A stretch of DNA of 64,000 bases from the NCBI GenBank assembly GCA_900314745.1, contig OMWK01000002.1, forward strand, positions 1-64,000. Reading direction: 5' to 3'. Each line of letters starts with the position of its first letter. The first letter of the stretch is position 1. Both the position numbers and the translations under genes were made by a program. Below the pieces are notes generated by a model, which was not told the DNA's origin, did not search any database, and saw only the letters and a list, made by a program, of their open reading frames with translations. Shown in pieces: positions 1-8,997 of this stretch. This DNA is from an uncultured Eubacteriales bacterium (GTDB taxonomy: Bacteria > Bacillota > Clostridia > Saccharofermentanales > Saccharofermentanaceae).

Positions 1-2
1 CG

Positions 3-533
3 GGCGTTGATGTTCAGATCCTGAATCCCGATTCCGACGGCATCGGCGAGTTCATTGCCAAGGGTGACAACGTATTCATGGGGTACTACGAGGATCCCGA
101 AGCTACTGCAGAGGCTCTCGACAGCAACGGTTACTATCACACAGGCGATCTTGGATACATCGACAAGAACGGATTCTGCATCATCACGGGACGTAAGAAG
201 AACGTCATCATTGCTTCTAACGGCAAGAATGTTTTCCCTGAGGAGATAGAATACCTGCTGTCACTCGATGACAGGGTAGCCGAGAGTGTCGTAACCGGAA
301 TCCATGACGAGAAGAAGGATGACATCATCATCGTTGCTACTATCTTCCCGGATATGGACTGGGTAGAGCAGAACCTAGGCAAGGACGCGACAGACGAGCA
401 AATCCAGAAGGAACTCGAGGATGCCGTGGATAAGGTTAACGACAAGCTCGTAAACTACAAGAAGATCAAGAAGACGGTTCTCCGTAAGGAAGAATTCGAG
501 AAGAATACGTCGCGCAAGATCAAGAGGTATTAA
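3..533 (+). CDS. Long-chain acyl-CoA synthetase (AMP-forming), C-terminal part
   Basis: This is the last 176 codons of an AMP-forming fatty acyl-CoA ligase; the gene begins before the window. Such enzymes activate fatty acids with ATP and CoA through an acyl-adenylate. The adenylate-forming core motif HTGDLGYID appears around base 138, followed by the hinge GRKKNVI and the sequence NGKNVFPEEIE, which is typical of the long-chain (FadD/ACSL) branch. The chain ends in TSRKIKRY, matching the C-terminal motif that carries the catalytic lysine. The next gene, tldD, starts two bases after the stop, so the two are probably co-transcribed. The family call is firm; chain-length preference cannot be judged from this fragment. 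Confidence 0.88.
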   Translation, partial: GVDVQILNPDSDGIGEFIAKGDNVFMGYYEDPEATAEALDSNGYYHTGDLGYIDKNGFCIITGRKKNVIIASNGKNVFPEEIEYLLSLDDRVAESVVTGIHDEKKDDIIIVATIFPDMDWVEQNLGKDATDEQIQKELEDAVDKVNDKLVNYKKIKKTVLRKEEFEKNTSRKIKRY

Positions 534-535
534 AA

Positions 536-1921
536 TTGTTAAGTGATACATCAGCTTCAAGAATAATAGAAGCGGCGATGAGCGGTAATGCCGACTTTGC
601 CGAGATCTTTGAAGAGGAACTTAAGTCATCTTCCGTCGGATTACTGAACGGCAAGACAACAAGAGCATCTTCCGGCATCAATTACGGCGTTGGAATAAGA
701 CTCATGGCGGGAACAAATGTCGTCTATGTCTACACCTGCGATAAGTCCGAGGAAGCACTCATAAAGCTCGCTAAGGAAGCATCAGCAGCATTGAAGGGAG
801 GGAAGAGCGCAGATATCAAAAACCTCGAGGCGCTAAGTAAATCATCGCCCTCAATTCTTAATATCGATCCGCTCACTGTCTCTAAGAAGCAGAATATCGA
901 TTTTCTCCGTGAAGCGTCTGATTATGCAATGAATTATGATGAACTGATCACGCAGGCAGCGGCTTCATATTCCACATCCAACAGGGTCATTCATATCGTT
1001 AACAGCTTGGGCTTCAATAAGGAAGAATCCCAGACAAGAATCAGGATCTCCGTTGAGGCTGTTGCTTCCAAGGGCAACGAGAAGCAGACCGGACGCATTG
1101 CTCCCGGAACGATGAGAGGATATGAGTTCATTAATGAGTATCCGATCATAGATAAGACAAGGGACTGCTGTGAGACTGCTATCCGCATGATCAATGCAGG
1201 TTATGCTCCTTCCGGGAAGATGCCTGTTGTAATAGGCAACGGATTCGGCGGAGTAATATTCCACGAAGCGTGCGGTCACGCGCTTGAATCAACCGCAGTC
1301 GGCATTAAGGCTTCATGCTTTACCGATAAGCTCGGTCAAAGGATCGCATCCGATGTCGTTTCCGCCCGCGACAACGCAAGAATAGAAGGGGAGTGGGGCT
1401 CATATTTTACTGATGATACAGGAAGAGAGTCCTCTGATCTTCAGCTTATCGAGAACGGTATCTGCAAGAATTATCTCGTAGATGATCTCGGTGCCAGAAG
1501 AATGGGCTGTGAGCCTACAGGCTGCGGCAGAAGACAGGACTTCACATATGCTCCGACTTCAAGAATGAGCAACACTTATATCGAGAACGGCAAGGATGAT
1601 CCCAAGGATATTATCGCTGATACGGAATACGGACTTTACTGCTCGAAGATGGGCGGCGGTTCCGTGGATACTGCTACAGGTGAATTTAACTTCGCTGCCG
1701 AGGAAGCCTTCATGATAAGAAACGGCAAAATTGCTGAGCCTGTAAGAGGCGCTACATTGATCGGTAAGGGACAGGAGATACTCCTTAACATCGACAGAGT
1801 CGGCAATGACCTTGAGCTTGCAGCCGGCATGTGCGGCTCCATCTCAGGCGGCGTTCCCGTAACTGTAGGTCAGCCTACAATAAGAGTATCCTCGATACTA
1901 GTCGGCGGAAGGGAGGCCTGA
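536..1921 (+). CDS. tldD: TldD family metalloprotease
   Basis: 461 residues, the usual TldD size (about 480 in E. coli). TldD forms a heterodimeric zinc protease with TldE/PmbA that cleaves small unfolded peptides and processes some modified peptides. The zinc motif HEACGH (HExxxH) is visible at about residue 242, preceded by GFGGVIF. The end of the protein is Gly-rich (CGSISGGVPV) as in the family. Translation probably starts at TTG 536, with an AAGAGG ribosome site ending about eight bases upstream and two bases after the acyl-CoA synthetase stop; a TTG start is uncommon in this window. The partner gene follows three bases later. Substrate is unknown, and no peptide precursor gene is visible nearby. 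Confidence 0.93.
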   Translation: MLSDTSASRIIEAAMSGNADFAEIFEEELKSSSVGLLNGKTTRASSGINYGVGIRLMAGTNVVYVYTCDKSEEALIKLAKEASAALKGGKSADIKNLEALSKSSPSILNIDPLTVSKKQNIDFLREASDYAMNYDELITQAAASYSTSNRVIHIVNSLGFNKEESQTRIRISVEAVASKGNEKQTGRIAPGTMRGYEFINEYPIIDKTRDCCETAIRMINAGYAPSGKMPVVIGNGFGGVIFHEACGHALESTAVGIKASCFTDKLGQRIASDVVSARDNARIEGEWGSYFTDDTGRESSDLQLIENGICKNYLVDDLGARRMGCEPTGCGRRQDFTYAPTSRMSNTYIENGKDDPKDIIADTEYGLYCSKMGGGSVDTATGEFNFAAEEAFMIRNGKIAEPVRGATLIGKGQEILLNIDRVGNDLELAAGMCGSISGGVPVTVGQPTIRVSSILVGGREA

Positions 1922-1923
1922 TC

Positions 1924-3309
1924 ATGGATATCGAATTTCAGAAGAAATACATAAAGGACCTCATTGATAAGGCGATTGAATACGGTTTTGAAGAAGCAGA
2001 AGCATGCTTCATGAGTTCGTCATCTATGGAGATTAACATTCTTAACGGCGAAGTCTCTTCCTATGAGAATTCAACTATGCAGGGAGTAGGCTTCAGAGGG
2101 AAGAAGAATGGCCAGATGGGCGGTTCCTTCACATCTTCGCCCGACGAAGATGGTATGAACTTCATGCTGAAGACCGCTATGGAGAACTGTGAGGTTCTGG
2201 ATGATGAGGATGAGGAATTCATTTACTGCGATCCTGATCACGCACACCTCGAGAGCATACAGTTAAGCGGTACTTACGATAAGAATACATACGATAAGTT
2301 CGCTTCAGTAGGACTTAAGCTTGAGAAGGACATTCTTGCTTTGTCGCCTCTTATTAAGGCGGTTGATTATCTTTCAGTCTCATGCGGAACGGGTCCTTCA
2401 GTTTCTGTAAACTCCAAGGGACTTTACTCGTACAAGGATTCCGATTACATAAGCATCTTTGCCGAGGCAAGAGCCGAGAAAGACGGAGTTGTAAAGACCG
2501 GCGGACACTACTGGTTCGGGAACGACATCGACAAGTTTGATCACGATAAATTCCTAAGCAAGCTTCAGAAGAAGCTTCTGTCCAAGTTCGGCGGTTCTTC
2601 CGTTGAATCCGGTGAGTACAAGGTAATCTTTGACAGCGAGGCTTTTGTCTCCCTGTTAAGTACCTTCATGAGTAATTTCTCATCATATTCGATGCAGAAG
2701 GGACTCTCGCTTCTCGCAGGCAAAGAGGGAGAAGTTATCGCTTCCGATCTTTTCACCATGAGAGAAGAACCCATGTATGACAAGGCATTGCTTAAGTTTC
2801 CTTTCGATTCCGAGGGCGTTCTTACTAAGTCCAAGGCTCTCATAGACAAAGGTGTCTTCGTAAAGGCTCTCTACAACCTTAAGACAGCACACAAGGCAGG
2901 GACGGAATCCACTGGAAACGGCTTTAAGGGCGCTTTCTCGGCACCTGTCGGCGTCGGCATAACTAACGTCGTCATCACCCCCGGCGAAAAGGATTTTGAC
3001 GCACTCTGCAAGTGGATTAAGGACGGCATTTACTTAACGGAACTTAACGGACTTCATGCAGGAGTCAACAAGATAAGCGGAGACTTCTCGCTTTTCTGCG
3101 AGGGCTTCCTTATCAAAGACGGCAAGATCAGCCGTCCGGTAGAACAGATTACCGTTGCGGATAACTTCTATGATGTTTTGAAGAAGATTATCGCAACAGG
3201 TAGTGATACAATAGCTGTGCCTGAAGGAAAGGGAGAGTATTTCTGTCCTTCGGTTGTAATTAGTAAAATGAATATCTCGGGAGATCTCGAGGAAGAAGGA
3301 GAAGCATAA
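1924..3309 (+). CDS. pmbA: TldE/PmbA family protein, partner of TldD
   Basis: 461 residues, homologous to TldD but without the HExxxH motif, as expected for the TldE/PmbA subunit that shapes the substrate channel of the heterodimer. The N terminus (GFEEAEACFMSSSSMEI) and a C-terminal segment around SGDFSLFCEGFLIKDG are typical. An open frame continues upstream to 1831, but ATG 1924 was chosen because it lies just after the tldD stop (1919-1921), has GGAGG-like purines (GGAAGGGAGG) immediately upstream, and begins the conserved domain. The stop TAA overlaps the ATG of the next gene by one base, so tldD, pmbA and the sulfhydrylase gene form one operon. Confidence 0.92.
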   Translation: MDIEFQKKYIKDLIDKAIEYGFEEAEACFMSSSSMEINILNGEVSSYENSTMQGVGFRGKKNGQMGGSFTSSPDEDGMNFMLKTAMENCEVLDDEDEEFIYCDPDHAHLESIQLSGTYDKNTYDKFASVGLKLEKDILALSPLIKAVDYLSVSCGTGPSVSVNSKGLYSYKDSDYISIFAEARAEKDGVVKTGGHYWFGNDIDKFDHDKFLSKLQKKLLSKFGGSSVESGEYKVIFDSEAFVSLLSTFMSNFSSYSMQKGLSLLAGKEGEVIASDLFTMREEPMYDKALLKFPFDSEGVLTKSKALIDKGVFVKALYNLKTAHKAGTESTGNGFKGAFSAPVGVGITNVVITPGEKDFDALCKWIKDGIYLTELNGLHAGVNKISGDFSLFCEGFLIKDGKISRPVEQITVADNFYDVLKKIIATGSDTIAVPEGKGEYFCPSVVISKMNISGDLEEEGEA

Positions 3310-4583
3310 TGAGCAGCATTGATACCAAGTGTTTACATGCAGGCTATGAGCCCGGTAACGGAGAACCCAGACAGGTACCGATCTATCAGAGTACTACATG
3401 GAAATATAACACCTCCGATGATATGGGTAAGTTATTTGACCTTGAAGCATCAGGTTATTTCTATACAAGACTTCAGAATCCCACTAATGATTTTGTAGCC
3501 AATAAGCTTTGTGCGATGGAAGGCGGATATGCCGGAATGCTCACATCATCCGGACAGGCTGCAAATTTCTTTGCCGTATTCAATATCTGCGAGGCAGGAG
3601 ATCATTTCATAGCATCATCATCAATCTACGGCGGAACATACAATCTCTTCGGCGTAACAATGAAGAAAATGGGCATCGAGTGCACATTCGTTGACCAGTC
3701 ACTGTCTTATGATGAACTCTCCAAGTACTTCAAGCCCAACACAAAGTGCGTATTCGGTGAGACTATCACTAATCCTACTGTTAATATTCTCGATATTGAG
3801 AAGTTCGCCAAGCTCGCTCACGATCACGGCGTACCGCTCATCATCGACAACACATTCGCAACACCCGTTAACTGCCGTCCTTTCGAGTGGGGCTGCGACA
3901 TCGTAACTCATTCAACAACAAAGTACATTGACGGACACGCTTCATCAGTCGGCGGTGCTATCATCGACAGCGGCAACTTCGACTGGATGGCTCACGCTGA
4001 TAAGTTCCCGGGCCTTACAACACCTGACGAGTCTTATCACGGAATCACATATGCAACTAAGTTCGGTAAGGGCGCTTATATCACAAAGGCTACAGCTCAG
4101 CTTATGAGAGACTTCGGATGCATTCAGGCTCCTCAGAACGCTTATTACATTCAGTTGGGTCTCGAGTCTCTTGCAGTACGTGTAAGAAGACACTGTGAGA
4201 ATGCTCAGAAGGTTGCTGAGTATCTCGCATCCGATGACAGGATCGCATGGGTTAATTATCCCGGTCTTAAGACTGATGCCAATTATGAACTCGCTCAGAA
4301 GTATTGTCCTAACGGCACTTGCGGCGTTCTCTGCTTCGGCGTTAAGGGCGGCCGTGAGACATCTATCAAGTTCATGGATTCACTGAAGTTCGCAACTATT
4401 GCAACACACGTTGCAGACTGTAAGACACTTCTTTTACATCCTGCATCACACACACACAGACAGCTCACTGATGAGCAGCTTAAGGAGGCGGGCATTGCTC
4501 CTGACCTCATCAGATTCAGTGTAGGTCTCGAGGATCCTGACGATATCATCAACGATATCAAGCAGGCTCTGGATAAGGTCTGA
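3309..4583 (+). CDS. metY: O-acetylhomoserine sulfhydrylase (Cys/Met PLP enzyme)
   Basis: 424 residues. A pyridoxal-phosphate enzyme of the Cys/Met metabolism family, of the longer MetY type that condenses O-acetyl-L-homoserine with sulfide or methanethiol to give homocysteine or methionine. The PLP lysine is in STTKYIDGHASSVGGA at about residue 204. Other hallmarks are YTRLQNPTND, TSSGQAA, an IDNTFATP aspartate and a C-terminal SHTHRQL...IRFSVGLED stretch. The 424-residue length separates it from cystathionine gamma-synthase or lyase (about 380). The one-base overlap with pmbA suggests translational coupling, although no biochemical link to TldD/E is obvious. No SAM or T-box riboswitch is seen, since the gene has no leader of its own. 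Confidence 0.93.
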   Translation: MSSIDTKCLHAGYEPGNGEPRQVPIYQSTTWKYNTSDDMGKLFDLEASGYFYTRLQNPTNDFVANKLCAMEGGYAGMLTSSGQAANFFAVFNICEAGDHFIASSSIYGGTYNLFGVTMKKMGIECTFVDQSLSYDELSKYFKPNTKCVFGETITNPTVNILDIEKFAKLAHDHGVPLIIDNTFATPVNCRPFEWGCDIVTHSTTKYIDGHASSVGGAIIDSGNFDWMAHADKFPGLTTPDESYHGITYATKFGKGAYITKATAQLMRDFGCIQAPQNAYYIQLGLESLAVRVRRHCENAQKVAEYLASDDRIAWVNYPGLKTDANYELAQKYCPNGTCGVLCFGVKGGRETSIKFMDSLKFATIATHVADCKTLLLHPASHTHRQLTDEQLKEAGIAPDLIRFSVGLEDPDDIINDIKQALDKV

Positions 4584-4604
4584 CGAACTTTACGGAGTTA
4601 ATTA

Positions 4605-4916
4605 ATGAAACGTTTTATAACGATATTTACGGCATTAACTCTCTGCGTCTGCCTTTGTGCATGTGGTGATACGACTGAAACCTCAGTAACCGTTGAATCC
4701 ACAGCAGCGGCTATAGTTGAATCAACCGAAGCTTCCACTGAAACTGCTGCGGTAATCACCGAAGTGACAGAAGAGACTATGGAGACCGAGGCTGTTACCG
4801 AGACTTCGGAAACAGCAATAGAGACTTCTGAAGAAAGCGAAGCAACAACAGCCGCAACTTTGGCTCCCGCAGATCCTGACGACGGGTGTCTCGGCGATGA
4901 TTTTCTGCTTAACTGA
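4605..4916 (+). CDS. Small Thr/Glu-rich lipoprotein
   Basis: 103 residues. The N terminus MKRFITIFTALTLCVCLCAC is a lipoprotein signal: charged start, hydrophobic core and the lipobox LCAC, so the mature protein would be anchored through the last Cys. The rest is low-complexity, almost entirely Thr, Glu, Ser, Ala and Val with repeated TE/ET pairs, ending in DDGCLGDDFLLN. It resembles a flexible acidic cell-surface linker and has no recognisable domain. A CGGAG ribosome site precedes ATG 4605. The stop TGA overlaps the ATG of the transglutaminase gene, so the two are translationally coupled. I do not recognise a function. Confidence 0.75.
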   Translation: MKRFITIFTALTLCVCLCACGDTTETSVTVESTAAAIVESTEASTETAAVITEVTEETMETEAVTETSETAIETSEESEATTAATLAPADPDDGCLGDDFLLN

Positions 4917-5818
4917 TGAAGACAGGAATTAATAAGCTTATATCTGTTTTCATTATGCTGGTTATGATAACCTGCATGTCTGTTAACGTATTCGCTGACG
5001 TTAATGATGATGCCTCACGCAACGAAGATAGCGTTCGTTCTTTTGTAGAAAGACTATATGCTTATTGCCTTGAAAGAGAAGCTGACCCGGAAGGTCTTAA
5101 CAATTGGGCAACTGCTCTGATCAATAATGATACCGGAGGACTTGAGACTGCACGAGGTTTCTTCAACAGCACTGAATTCATCGCAAGGGATCTTAACAAT
5201 ACAGATTTTATAAGAGTCTGCTACAACACTTTACTTGACAGAGCACCCGATGAAGACGGCCTGTCCTATTGGGTAGCTTTGCTTGACAACAATGAACAGA
5301 CACGGGACAGTATAGTAGATATGTTCTGTCATTCGCAGGAATTCATCGGTTTATGCGATCAGTATGGAATTATAAACAGCCTGCCTGACCCGAGAGTCAC
5401 ATACCCCGAAGCCTGCGCAGTCCTGGACCTGGTAGGATGGGACTTAAGAGCAGCTTACGACTGGACCCGCGATAACATAACCTATGTACGTGATATCAAC
5501 GTTGATCATCGTTATACTTCCAGACAACTAGCCCACAGAGGTTTCTCGGAAGGTAATGGGAACTGTTTTGTCTTCTCAGCCTGTTTCTATGAACTGGCCT
5601 GTGCGCTTGGCTATGATGCGCATCAGATTACAGGCCACATCACCAGAAGTACAGGACTCGTTGTCATCCATTCATGGGTCGAGATTGATATAGACGGCAC
5701 TACATGGGTTTTCGATCCTGAATTCGAATACGTGGACAAGGAACACAGAGACGGCTGGTACTTCCAATACGGAAGACCCCGCACATTTGTGTACCAGGAT
5801 ATAACCAGAATGAATTGA
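4916..5818 (+). CDS. Secreted DUF4214 - transglutaminase-like protein
   Basis: 300 residues. A signal peptide covers about residues 1-28 (hydrophobic core, then NVFADVND). Residues 40-160 match DUF4214, a repeat seen in extracellular bacterial proteins, with paired copies (LEREADPEGLNNW and LDRAPDEDGLSYW, each followed by a Phe-rich helix). Residues 165-290 form a transglutaminase-like core with a complete Cys-His-Asp triad: C217 in GNGNCFVF, H252 in HSWVEI and D267 in FDPEF. It may be a peptidase, amidase or cross-linking enzyme acting outside the membrane. It overlaps the lipoprotein gene by one base, and the acyltransferase gene starts one base after it, which suggests a joint role in envelope or surface-polymer modification. 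The substrate is unknown. Confidence 0.85.
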   Translation: MKTGINKLISVFIMLVMITCMSVNVFADVNDDASRNEDSVRSFVERLYAYCLEREADPEGLNNWATALINNDTGGLETARGFFNSTEFIARDLNNTDFIRVCYNTLLDRAPDEDGLSYWVALLDNNEQTRDSIVDMFCHSQEFIGLCDQYGIINSLPDPRVTYPEACAVLDLVGWDLRAAYDWTRDNITYVRDINVDHRYTSRQLAHRGFSEGNGNCFVFSACFYELACALGYDAHQITGHITRSTGLVVIHSWVEIDIDGTTWVFDPEFEYVDKEHRDGWYFQYGRPRTFVYQDITRMN

Positions 5819-5819
5819 T

Positions 5820-6824
5820 ATGAAAGAAAAAGATCTAAGACTTAGTAATGTCCGCGCTTTTTCATGCATCGCAATTGTGGTCCTGCATACTTTCTTTGCA
5901 GCGTCAGTATCATTTGAATATGGATCCATCTCATATATCATCTGCATTGTGATCCGTAACCTTATGTTATGGGCAGTTCCTTGTTTTATGATGGTAACCG
6001 GTGCTTTGCTTCTTGATCCTGCAAGGACGGTAAACTATAAGAAAGTATTCGGAAAATACATTCCGAGGATGCTGACAGCACTTGTTATCTTTAGTGTTAT
6101 ATTTAAGCTAATCGACATCATATTGGGTCTTGATCCGCTTGAGACTGCAGTAACCGACACTATTAAAGAAATACTGACAGGGAAGGGACAATGGGCTCAC
6201 ATGTGGTATCTATATACCATGACGGCGCTTTACCTTATTATTCCGCTGTTACGTCCCTTTGCGGAACACGCTTCGAAAAGGGAGATAATTGCAGTCATGA
6301 TCATTATGATCATATTTCTGTCACTGATTCCGTTTATAACGGGATTGGCTGGATTCGATTCAGGTTTCTATATTCCAATATATACAATCTATCCTTTGTT
6401 TCTTCTTCTTGGTTTTTTCCTTCACTATAAATACTTTGATTATCAAAGTATTATAATAATTACGATAGTAGGGTATTTAGTAGGGATAACAGCTTTCACA
6501 TTGAAGTACATCAATAATGACGATGAACTGCTCAAGGGGCTTGTAAGCAATTATGCATTTCCTTTAACCATTATTGGATCGATAGGAATGTTCATGATTC
6601 TAAGGAGATTAAGAATCAGCAAAAAAATCATCAATCTGATCGATGAGAATTCATTTGGAATATATCTGATCCATATGATACCGTTGAAGCTGATAATGAA
6701 TTATATACACCCGGAAAAATTCGGATTATTGTTTGTGATTATAATAGCAGTAGGTGTATTCATTAGTTCTCTGATAATTACTGCTTTGCTTAAGAAAATC
6801 CCGGGGATCAGCAAAATCCTTTAA
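5820..6824 (+). CDS. Acyltransferase 3 family membrane protein
   Basis: 334 residues with about ten predicted membrane segments. The N terminus (LRLSNVRAFSCIAIVVLHTF) has the Arg and membrane-embedded His of the acyltransferase 3 family, whose members O-acetylate surface sugars or peptidoglycan using a cytosolic acyl donor. This version lacks the fused SGNH domain found in some relatives. It is the third gene of the operon with the lipoprotein and transglutaminase. The coding sequence is visibly more AT-rich than its neighbours, with runs such as ATTATAATAATTACGATA, possibly a sign of transfer or only of its hydrophobic codons. A 21-bp perfect palindrome lies inside it (see 6431). Confidence 0.87.
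   Translation: MKEKDLRLSNVRAFSCIAIVVLHTFFAASVSFEYGSISYIICIVIRNLMLWAVPCFMMVTGALLLDPARTVNYKKVFGKYIPRMLTALVIFSVIFKLIDIILGLDPLETAVTDTIKEILTGKGQWAHMWYLYTMTALYLIIPLLRPFAEHASKREIIAVMIIMIIFLSLIPFITGLAGFDSGFYIPIYTIYPLFLLLGFFLHYKYFDYQSIIIITIVGYLVGITAFTLKYINNDDELLKGLVSNYAFPLTIIGSIGMFMILRRLRISKKIINLIDENSFGIYLIHMIPLKLIMNYIHPEKFGLLFVIIIAVGVFISSLIITALLKKIPGISKIL
6431..6451. repeat. 21-bp perfect palindrome inside the acyltransferase gene
   Basis: ATACTTTGAT, a central T, then ATCAAAGTAT: a perfect 10+1+10 dyad. The 19 bases at 6434-6452 recur exactly at 38648-38666, upstream of the carboxyltransferase operon, where they look like an operator. Within a coding region the function is doubtful. Confidence 0.6.
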
Positions 6825-6876
6825 AATCATTCAATCCCGCAGAATACTTCGTTCATCGGTCCCTGAACTACCTCTT

Positions 6877-6912
6877 CCTAATTCACCAAAATTGTAATTA
6901 TACCGAATTAGG
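6877..6912. repeat. AT-rich inverted repeat between convergent genes
   Basis: CCTAATTC (6877-6884) and GAATTAGG (6905-6912) face each other across a 20-base spacer in the 121-base gap between the convergent acyltransferase and VanZ genes. On the + strand it is followed by TGTATATAAAAA. It may act as a weak terminator, but the stem is AT-rich and the loop long, so this is uncertain. Confidence 0.3.
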
Positions 6913-6945
6913 TGTATATAAAAATGAAGATATTTATATGGGTAA

Positions 6946-7488
6946 CTACTCGTACCTTACCTCATTGCTTCCGATGTACTTCAGGTAAATCGTGAATATG
7001 ATTCTTATGATTATAAGAACAATTACTACACCGATTGCATCGATCAGAACATCTCTGATGTTCCCGTCACGTCCTTCGATGAAAAGCTGATGATACTCAT
7101 CACAAACAGATGTCAGCATCGACATCCATAATGTGATAACGATGTACATCTCGTTATCAGACTTGATAAGTTTTACCGGACTCTCTGCATAAGATTTTAT
7201 AAAAGATATTTTATTAGTGAATCTTGCCGATAAGAATATCAGAACAGTCAGTACCGAGTACTCAATTACGTGTACGACCTTACGCAGGACCAAATCAGTT
7301 ATGATATTCTCTCCAAACAGAAGTTCAATGTACTTAAGCGCAGCTGTACTTCTCTCAGTTGAAGCAGTACCATTCTCAGATGAAAGGAAAAAAATCAGGA
7401 CTACCCAAATGGCCGTAAGAGCCCAGCACAATATCGCTGCGAACAAATTAGATAATGAGATATCCTTGGACTGTATTCCGTTCTTCAT
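6946..7488 (-). CDS. VanZ-like membrane protein
   Basis: 180 residues with four hydrophobic segments and the VanZ-family signature: a Lys/His pair in RKVVHVIEYSVL around residue 68 and the acidic segment CDEYHQLFIEGRDGNIRDVLIDAIG near residue 128, given here as two joined pieces (CDEYHQLF and IEGRDGNIRDVLIDAIG). The family is named for teicoplanin resistance, but most chromosomal members have unknown envelope roles, and there is no vanA-type cluster here. It begins one base after the smpB stop and is probably the last gene of the operon that starts at the CorA-like gene. Confidence 0.85.
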   Translation of the reverse strand: MKNGIQSKDISLSNLFAAILCWALTAIWVVLIFFLSSENGTASTERSTAALKYIELLFGENIITDLVLRKVVHVIEYSVLTVLIFLSARFTNKISFIKSYAESPVKLIKSDNEMYIVITLWMSMLTSVCDEYHQLFIEGRDGNIRDVLIDAIGVVIVLIIIRIIFTIYLKYIGSNEVRYE

Positions 7489-7489
7489 C

Positions 7490-7969
7490 TTATCGCCTTT
7501 GCCTGTTATTATTCTTGATTGCTCTGTCTATCTCTCTTTTTGCCTGCTTTGCGGCTTCGACATCACGCTTATCGTAATTCTTCTTACCCCTTGCAAGACC
7601 TATCTCGAATTTAACCCTTCCGTCTTTAAAATAACACTTTGTGGGTACAAGCGTAAGACCGTCGAGTTTGATCTTAGAGAAGAGTCTTATGATCTCCTTC
7701 TTATGCATGAGAAGCTTCCTGGTTCTCATGGGATCAAGGCTGACAAAAGTGTTTCCATGATCATAAGGACTGATATTAACTCCGATAAGGAATATCTCTC
7801 CCGCCTTTACGGTTACATATGCATCACGAAGGTTGATCTTACCTGCGCGAATACTCTTGACCTCAGTACCTGCGAGGACTATTCCGCATTCGTATCTTTC
7901 TTCTATAAAGTAATCATGATAAGCCTTCTTATTCTCGGCTATTATTTTTATTCCCTTTTCCTTAGGCAT
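7490..7969 (-). CDS. smpB: SsrA-binding protein SmpB
   Basis: 159 residues, the normal SmpB length. SmpB binds the tRNA-like part of tmRNA and brings it to stalled ribosomes for trans-translation. Characteristic pieces are ENKKAYHDYFIEERYECGIVL near the start, given here as ENKKAYHDYFI, then GTEVKSIRAGKINLRDAYV and SPYDHGN, and a basic Lys/Arg-rich tail (KREIDRAIKNNNRQRR) that folds into the mRNA channel. An AGGAG ribosome site precedes ATG 7969, eight bases after the tsaD stop. The tmRNA gene itself (ssrA), often next to smpB, is not in this window. Confidence 0.97.
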   Translation of the reverse strand: MPKEKGIKIIAENKKAYHDYFIEERYECGIVLAGTEVKSIRAGKINLRDAYVTVKAGEIFLIGVNISPYDHGNTFVSLDPMRTRKLLMHKKEIIRLFSKIKLDGLTLVPTKCYFKDGRVKFEIGLARGKKNYDKRDVEAAKQAKREIDRAIKNNNRQRR

Positions 7970-7977
7970 ATATTCTC

Positions 7978-8997
7978 CTAGAGTTTAAGCGACGGAACTG
8001 CATTTAATGACAGATCATCCCTTCTGCCGTTAATATACTCAAAATATCCGGCAGAAGCTATCATGGCTGCATTATCCGTGCAAAGCCGCAGCTTCGGATA
8101 GTATAGCTCAATATCATGCGCCGATGAAGCCTCATCAAAAGCGCGTCTCAGGAAGGAATTGGCTGACACCCCTCCTGCCAGGCAGACCTTGCGCACACCA
8201 GTGGCATTTACCGCTTTCATTGTGTTGTCACAAAGTATCTTCGCGATATGATGCTGATAGGAAGCTGCAAAGTCCTTAATATCGATCTCTTCGCCCTTCT
8301 GCTTTGACTGATTTATGATATTCAGGGCATTTGTCTTGATTCCCGAGAATGAGAAATCCAAAGTGTCGCCCATATGGCTGGTGGCAAAGGAATAAGCACT
8401 GATGTCTCCTCCCTGCCCCGCCTTATCCATCTTAGGTCCTCCTGGGTAGCCGAGTCCGATAACTCTAGCAATCTTATCAATCGCTTCACCCGCCGCATCA
8501 TCGCGGGTCCTTCCTAAGATCTCCAATTCAGTATAGGACTTAACATGAACAATCTGAGTATTTCCCCCGCTTACACAAAGGCATAAGAACTCAGGCTCAA
8601 GTTCCGGAAAACAAAGATAATTGGCACAGATATGACCGTGAAGATGATTAACACCTACAAGCGGCAGTCCGGTTGCTGCGCATATTCCCTTGGCGGCAGA
8701 CAATCCTACAAGCAAAGCTCCTACAAGTCCGGGGCCGTACGTTACTGCAACGGCATCAACATCTTTAAGACTGATTCCTGCTTCCTTCAGCGCCGTCTCA
8801 ATGCATGGATATACGGCATCAACATGCATACGGGATGCAAGCTCGGGAACTACACCTCCGTACTGCTCATGGAAGTCCGCCTGGGATGCAATGATATCAC
8901 TCATTATAATTCGTCCGTTCTTGACAACAGAACAGGCTGTCTCATCACATGATGATTCTATTCCAAGAATAATCGTATCTTTACTCATACCAACCAT
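7978..8997 (-). CDS. tsaD: tRNA N6-threonylcarbamoyladenosine transferase TsaD
   Basis: 339 residues. TsaD transfers the threonylcarbamoyl group to A37 of ANN-decoding tRNAs, acting with TsaB, TsaC and TsaE. The N terminus ILGIESSCDETACSVV, the metal-binding NHLHGH (His pair near residue 110), CVSGGNTQIV and CLAGGVSANSFLRR are diagnostic. The first ATG (8997) overlaps the stop of the upstream gene by one base; the ATG three codons later (MSKD, 8988) is an equally possible start. TsaB and TsaE genes are not nearby. The gene sits between the hydrolase-fold gene and smpB, grouping two translation-quality functions in one operon. Confidence 0.96.
   Translation of the reverse strand: MVGMSKDTIILGIESSCDETACSVVKNGRIIMSDIIASQADFHEQYGGVVPELASRMHVDAVYPCIETALKEAGISLKDVDAVAVTYGPGLVGALLVGLSAAKGICAATGLPLVGVNHLHGHICANYLCFPELEPEFLCLCVSGGNTQIVHVKSYTELEILGRTRDDAAGEAIDKIARVIGLGYPGGPKMDKAGQGGDISAYSFATSHMGDTLDFSFSGIKTNALNIINQSKQKGEEIDIKDFAASYQHHIAKILCDNTMKAVNATGVRKVCLAGGVSANSFLRRAFDEASSAHDIELYYPKLRLCTDNAAMIASAGYFEYINGRRDDLSLNAVPSLKL

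Noticed and set aside
1831-1923. Upstream in-frame extension of the TldE/PmbA gene
   Set aside because: It overlaps the end of tldD in another frame, is Arg-rich and unlike the family, and ATG 1924 has a good ribosome site.
6946-7488. VanZ-like gene as glycopeptide resistance
   Set aside because: No vanHAX genes nearby; chromosomal VanZ homologues are widespread and of unknown role.
7217-7981. 254-codon open frame on the + strand
   Set aside because: It lies antisense to smpB and vanZ, both clearly recognisable, and its product resembles no family.
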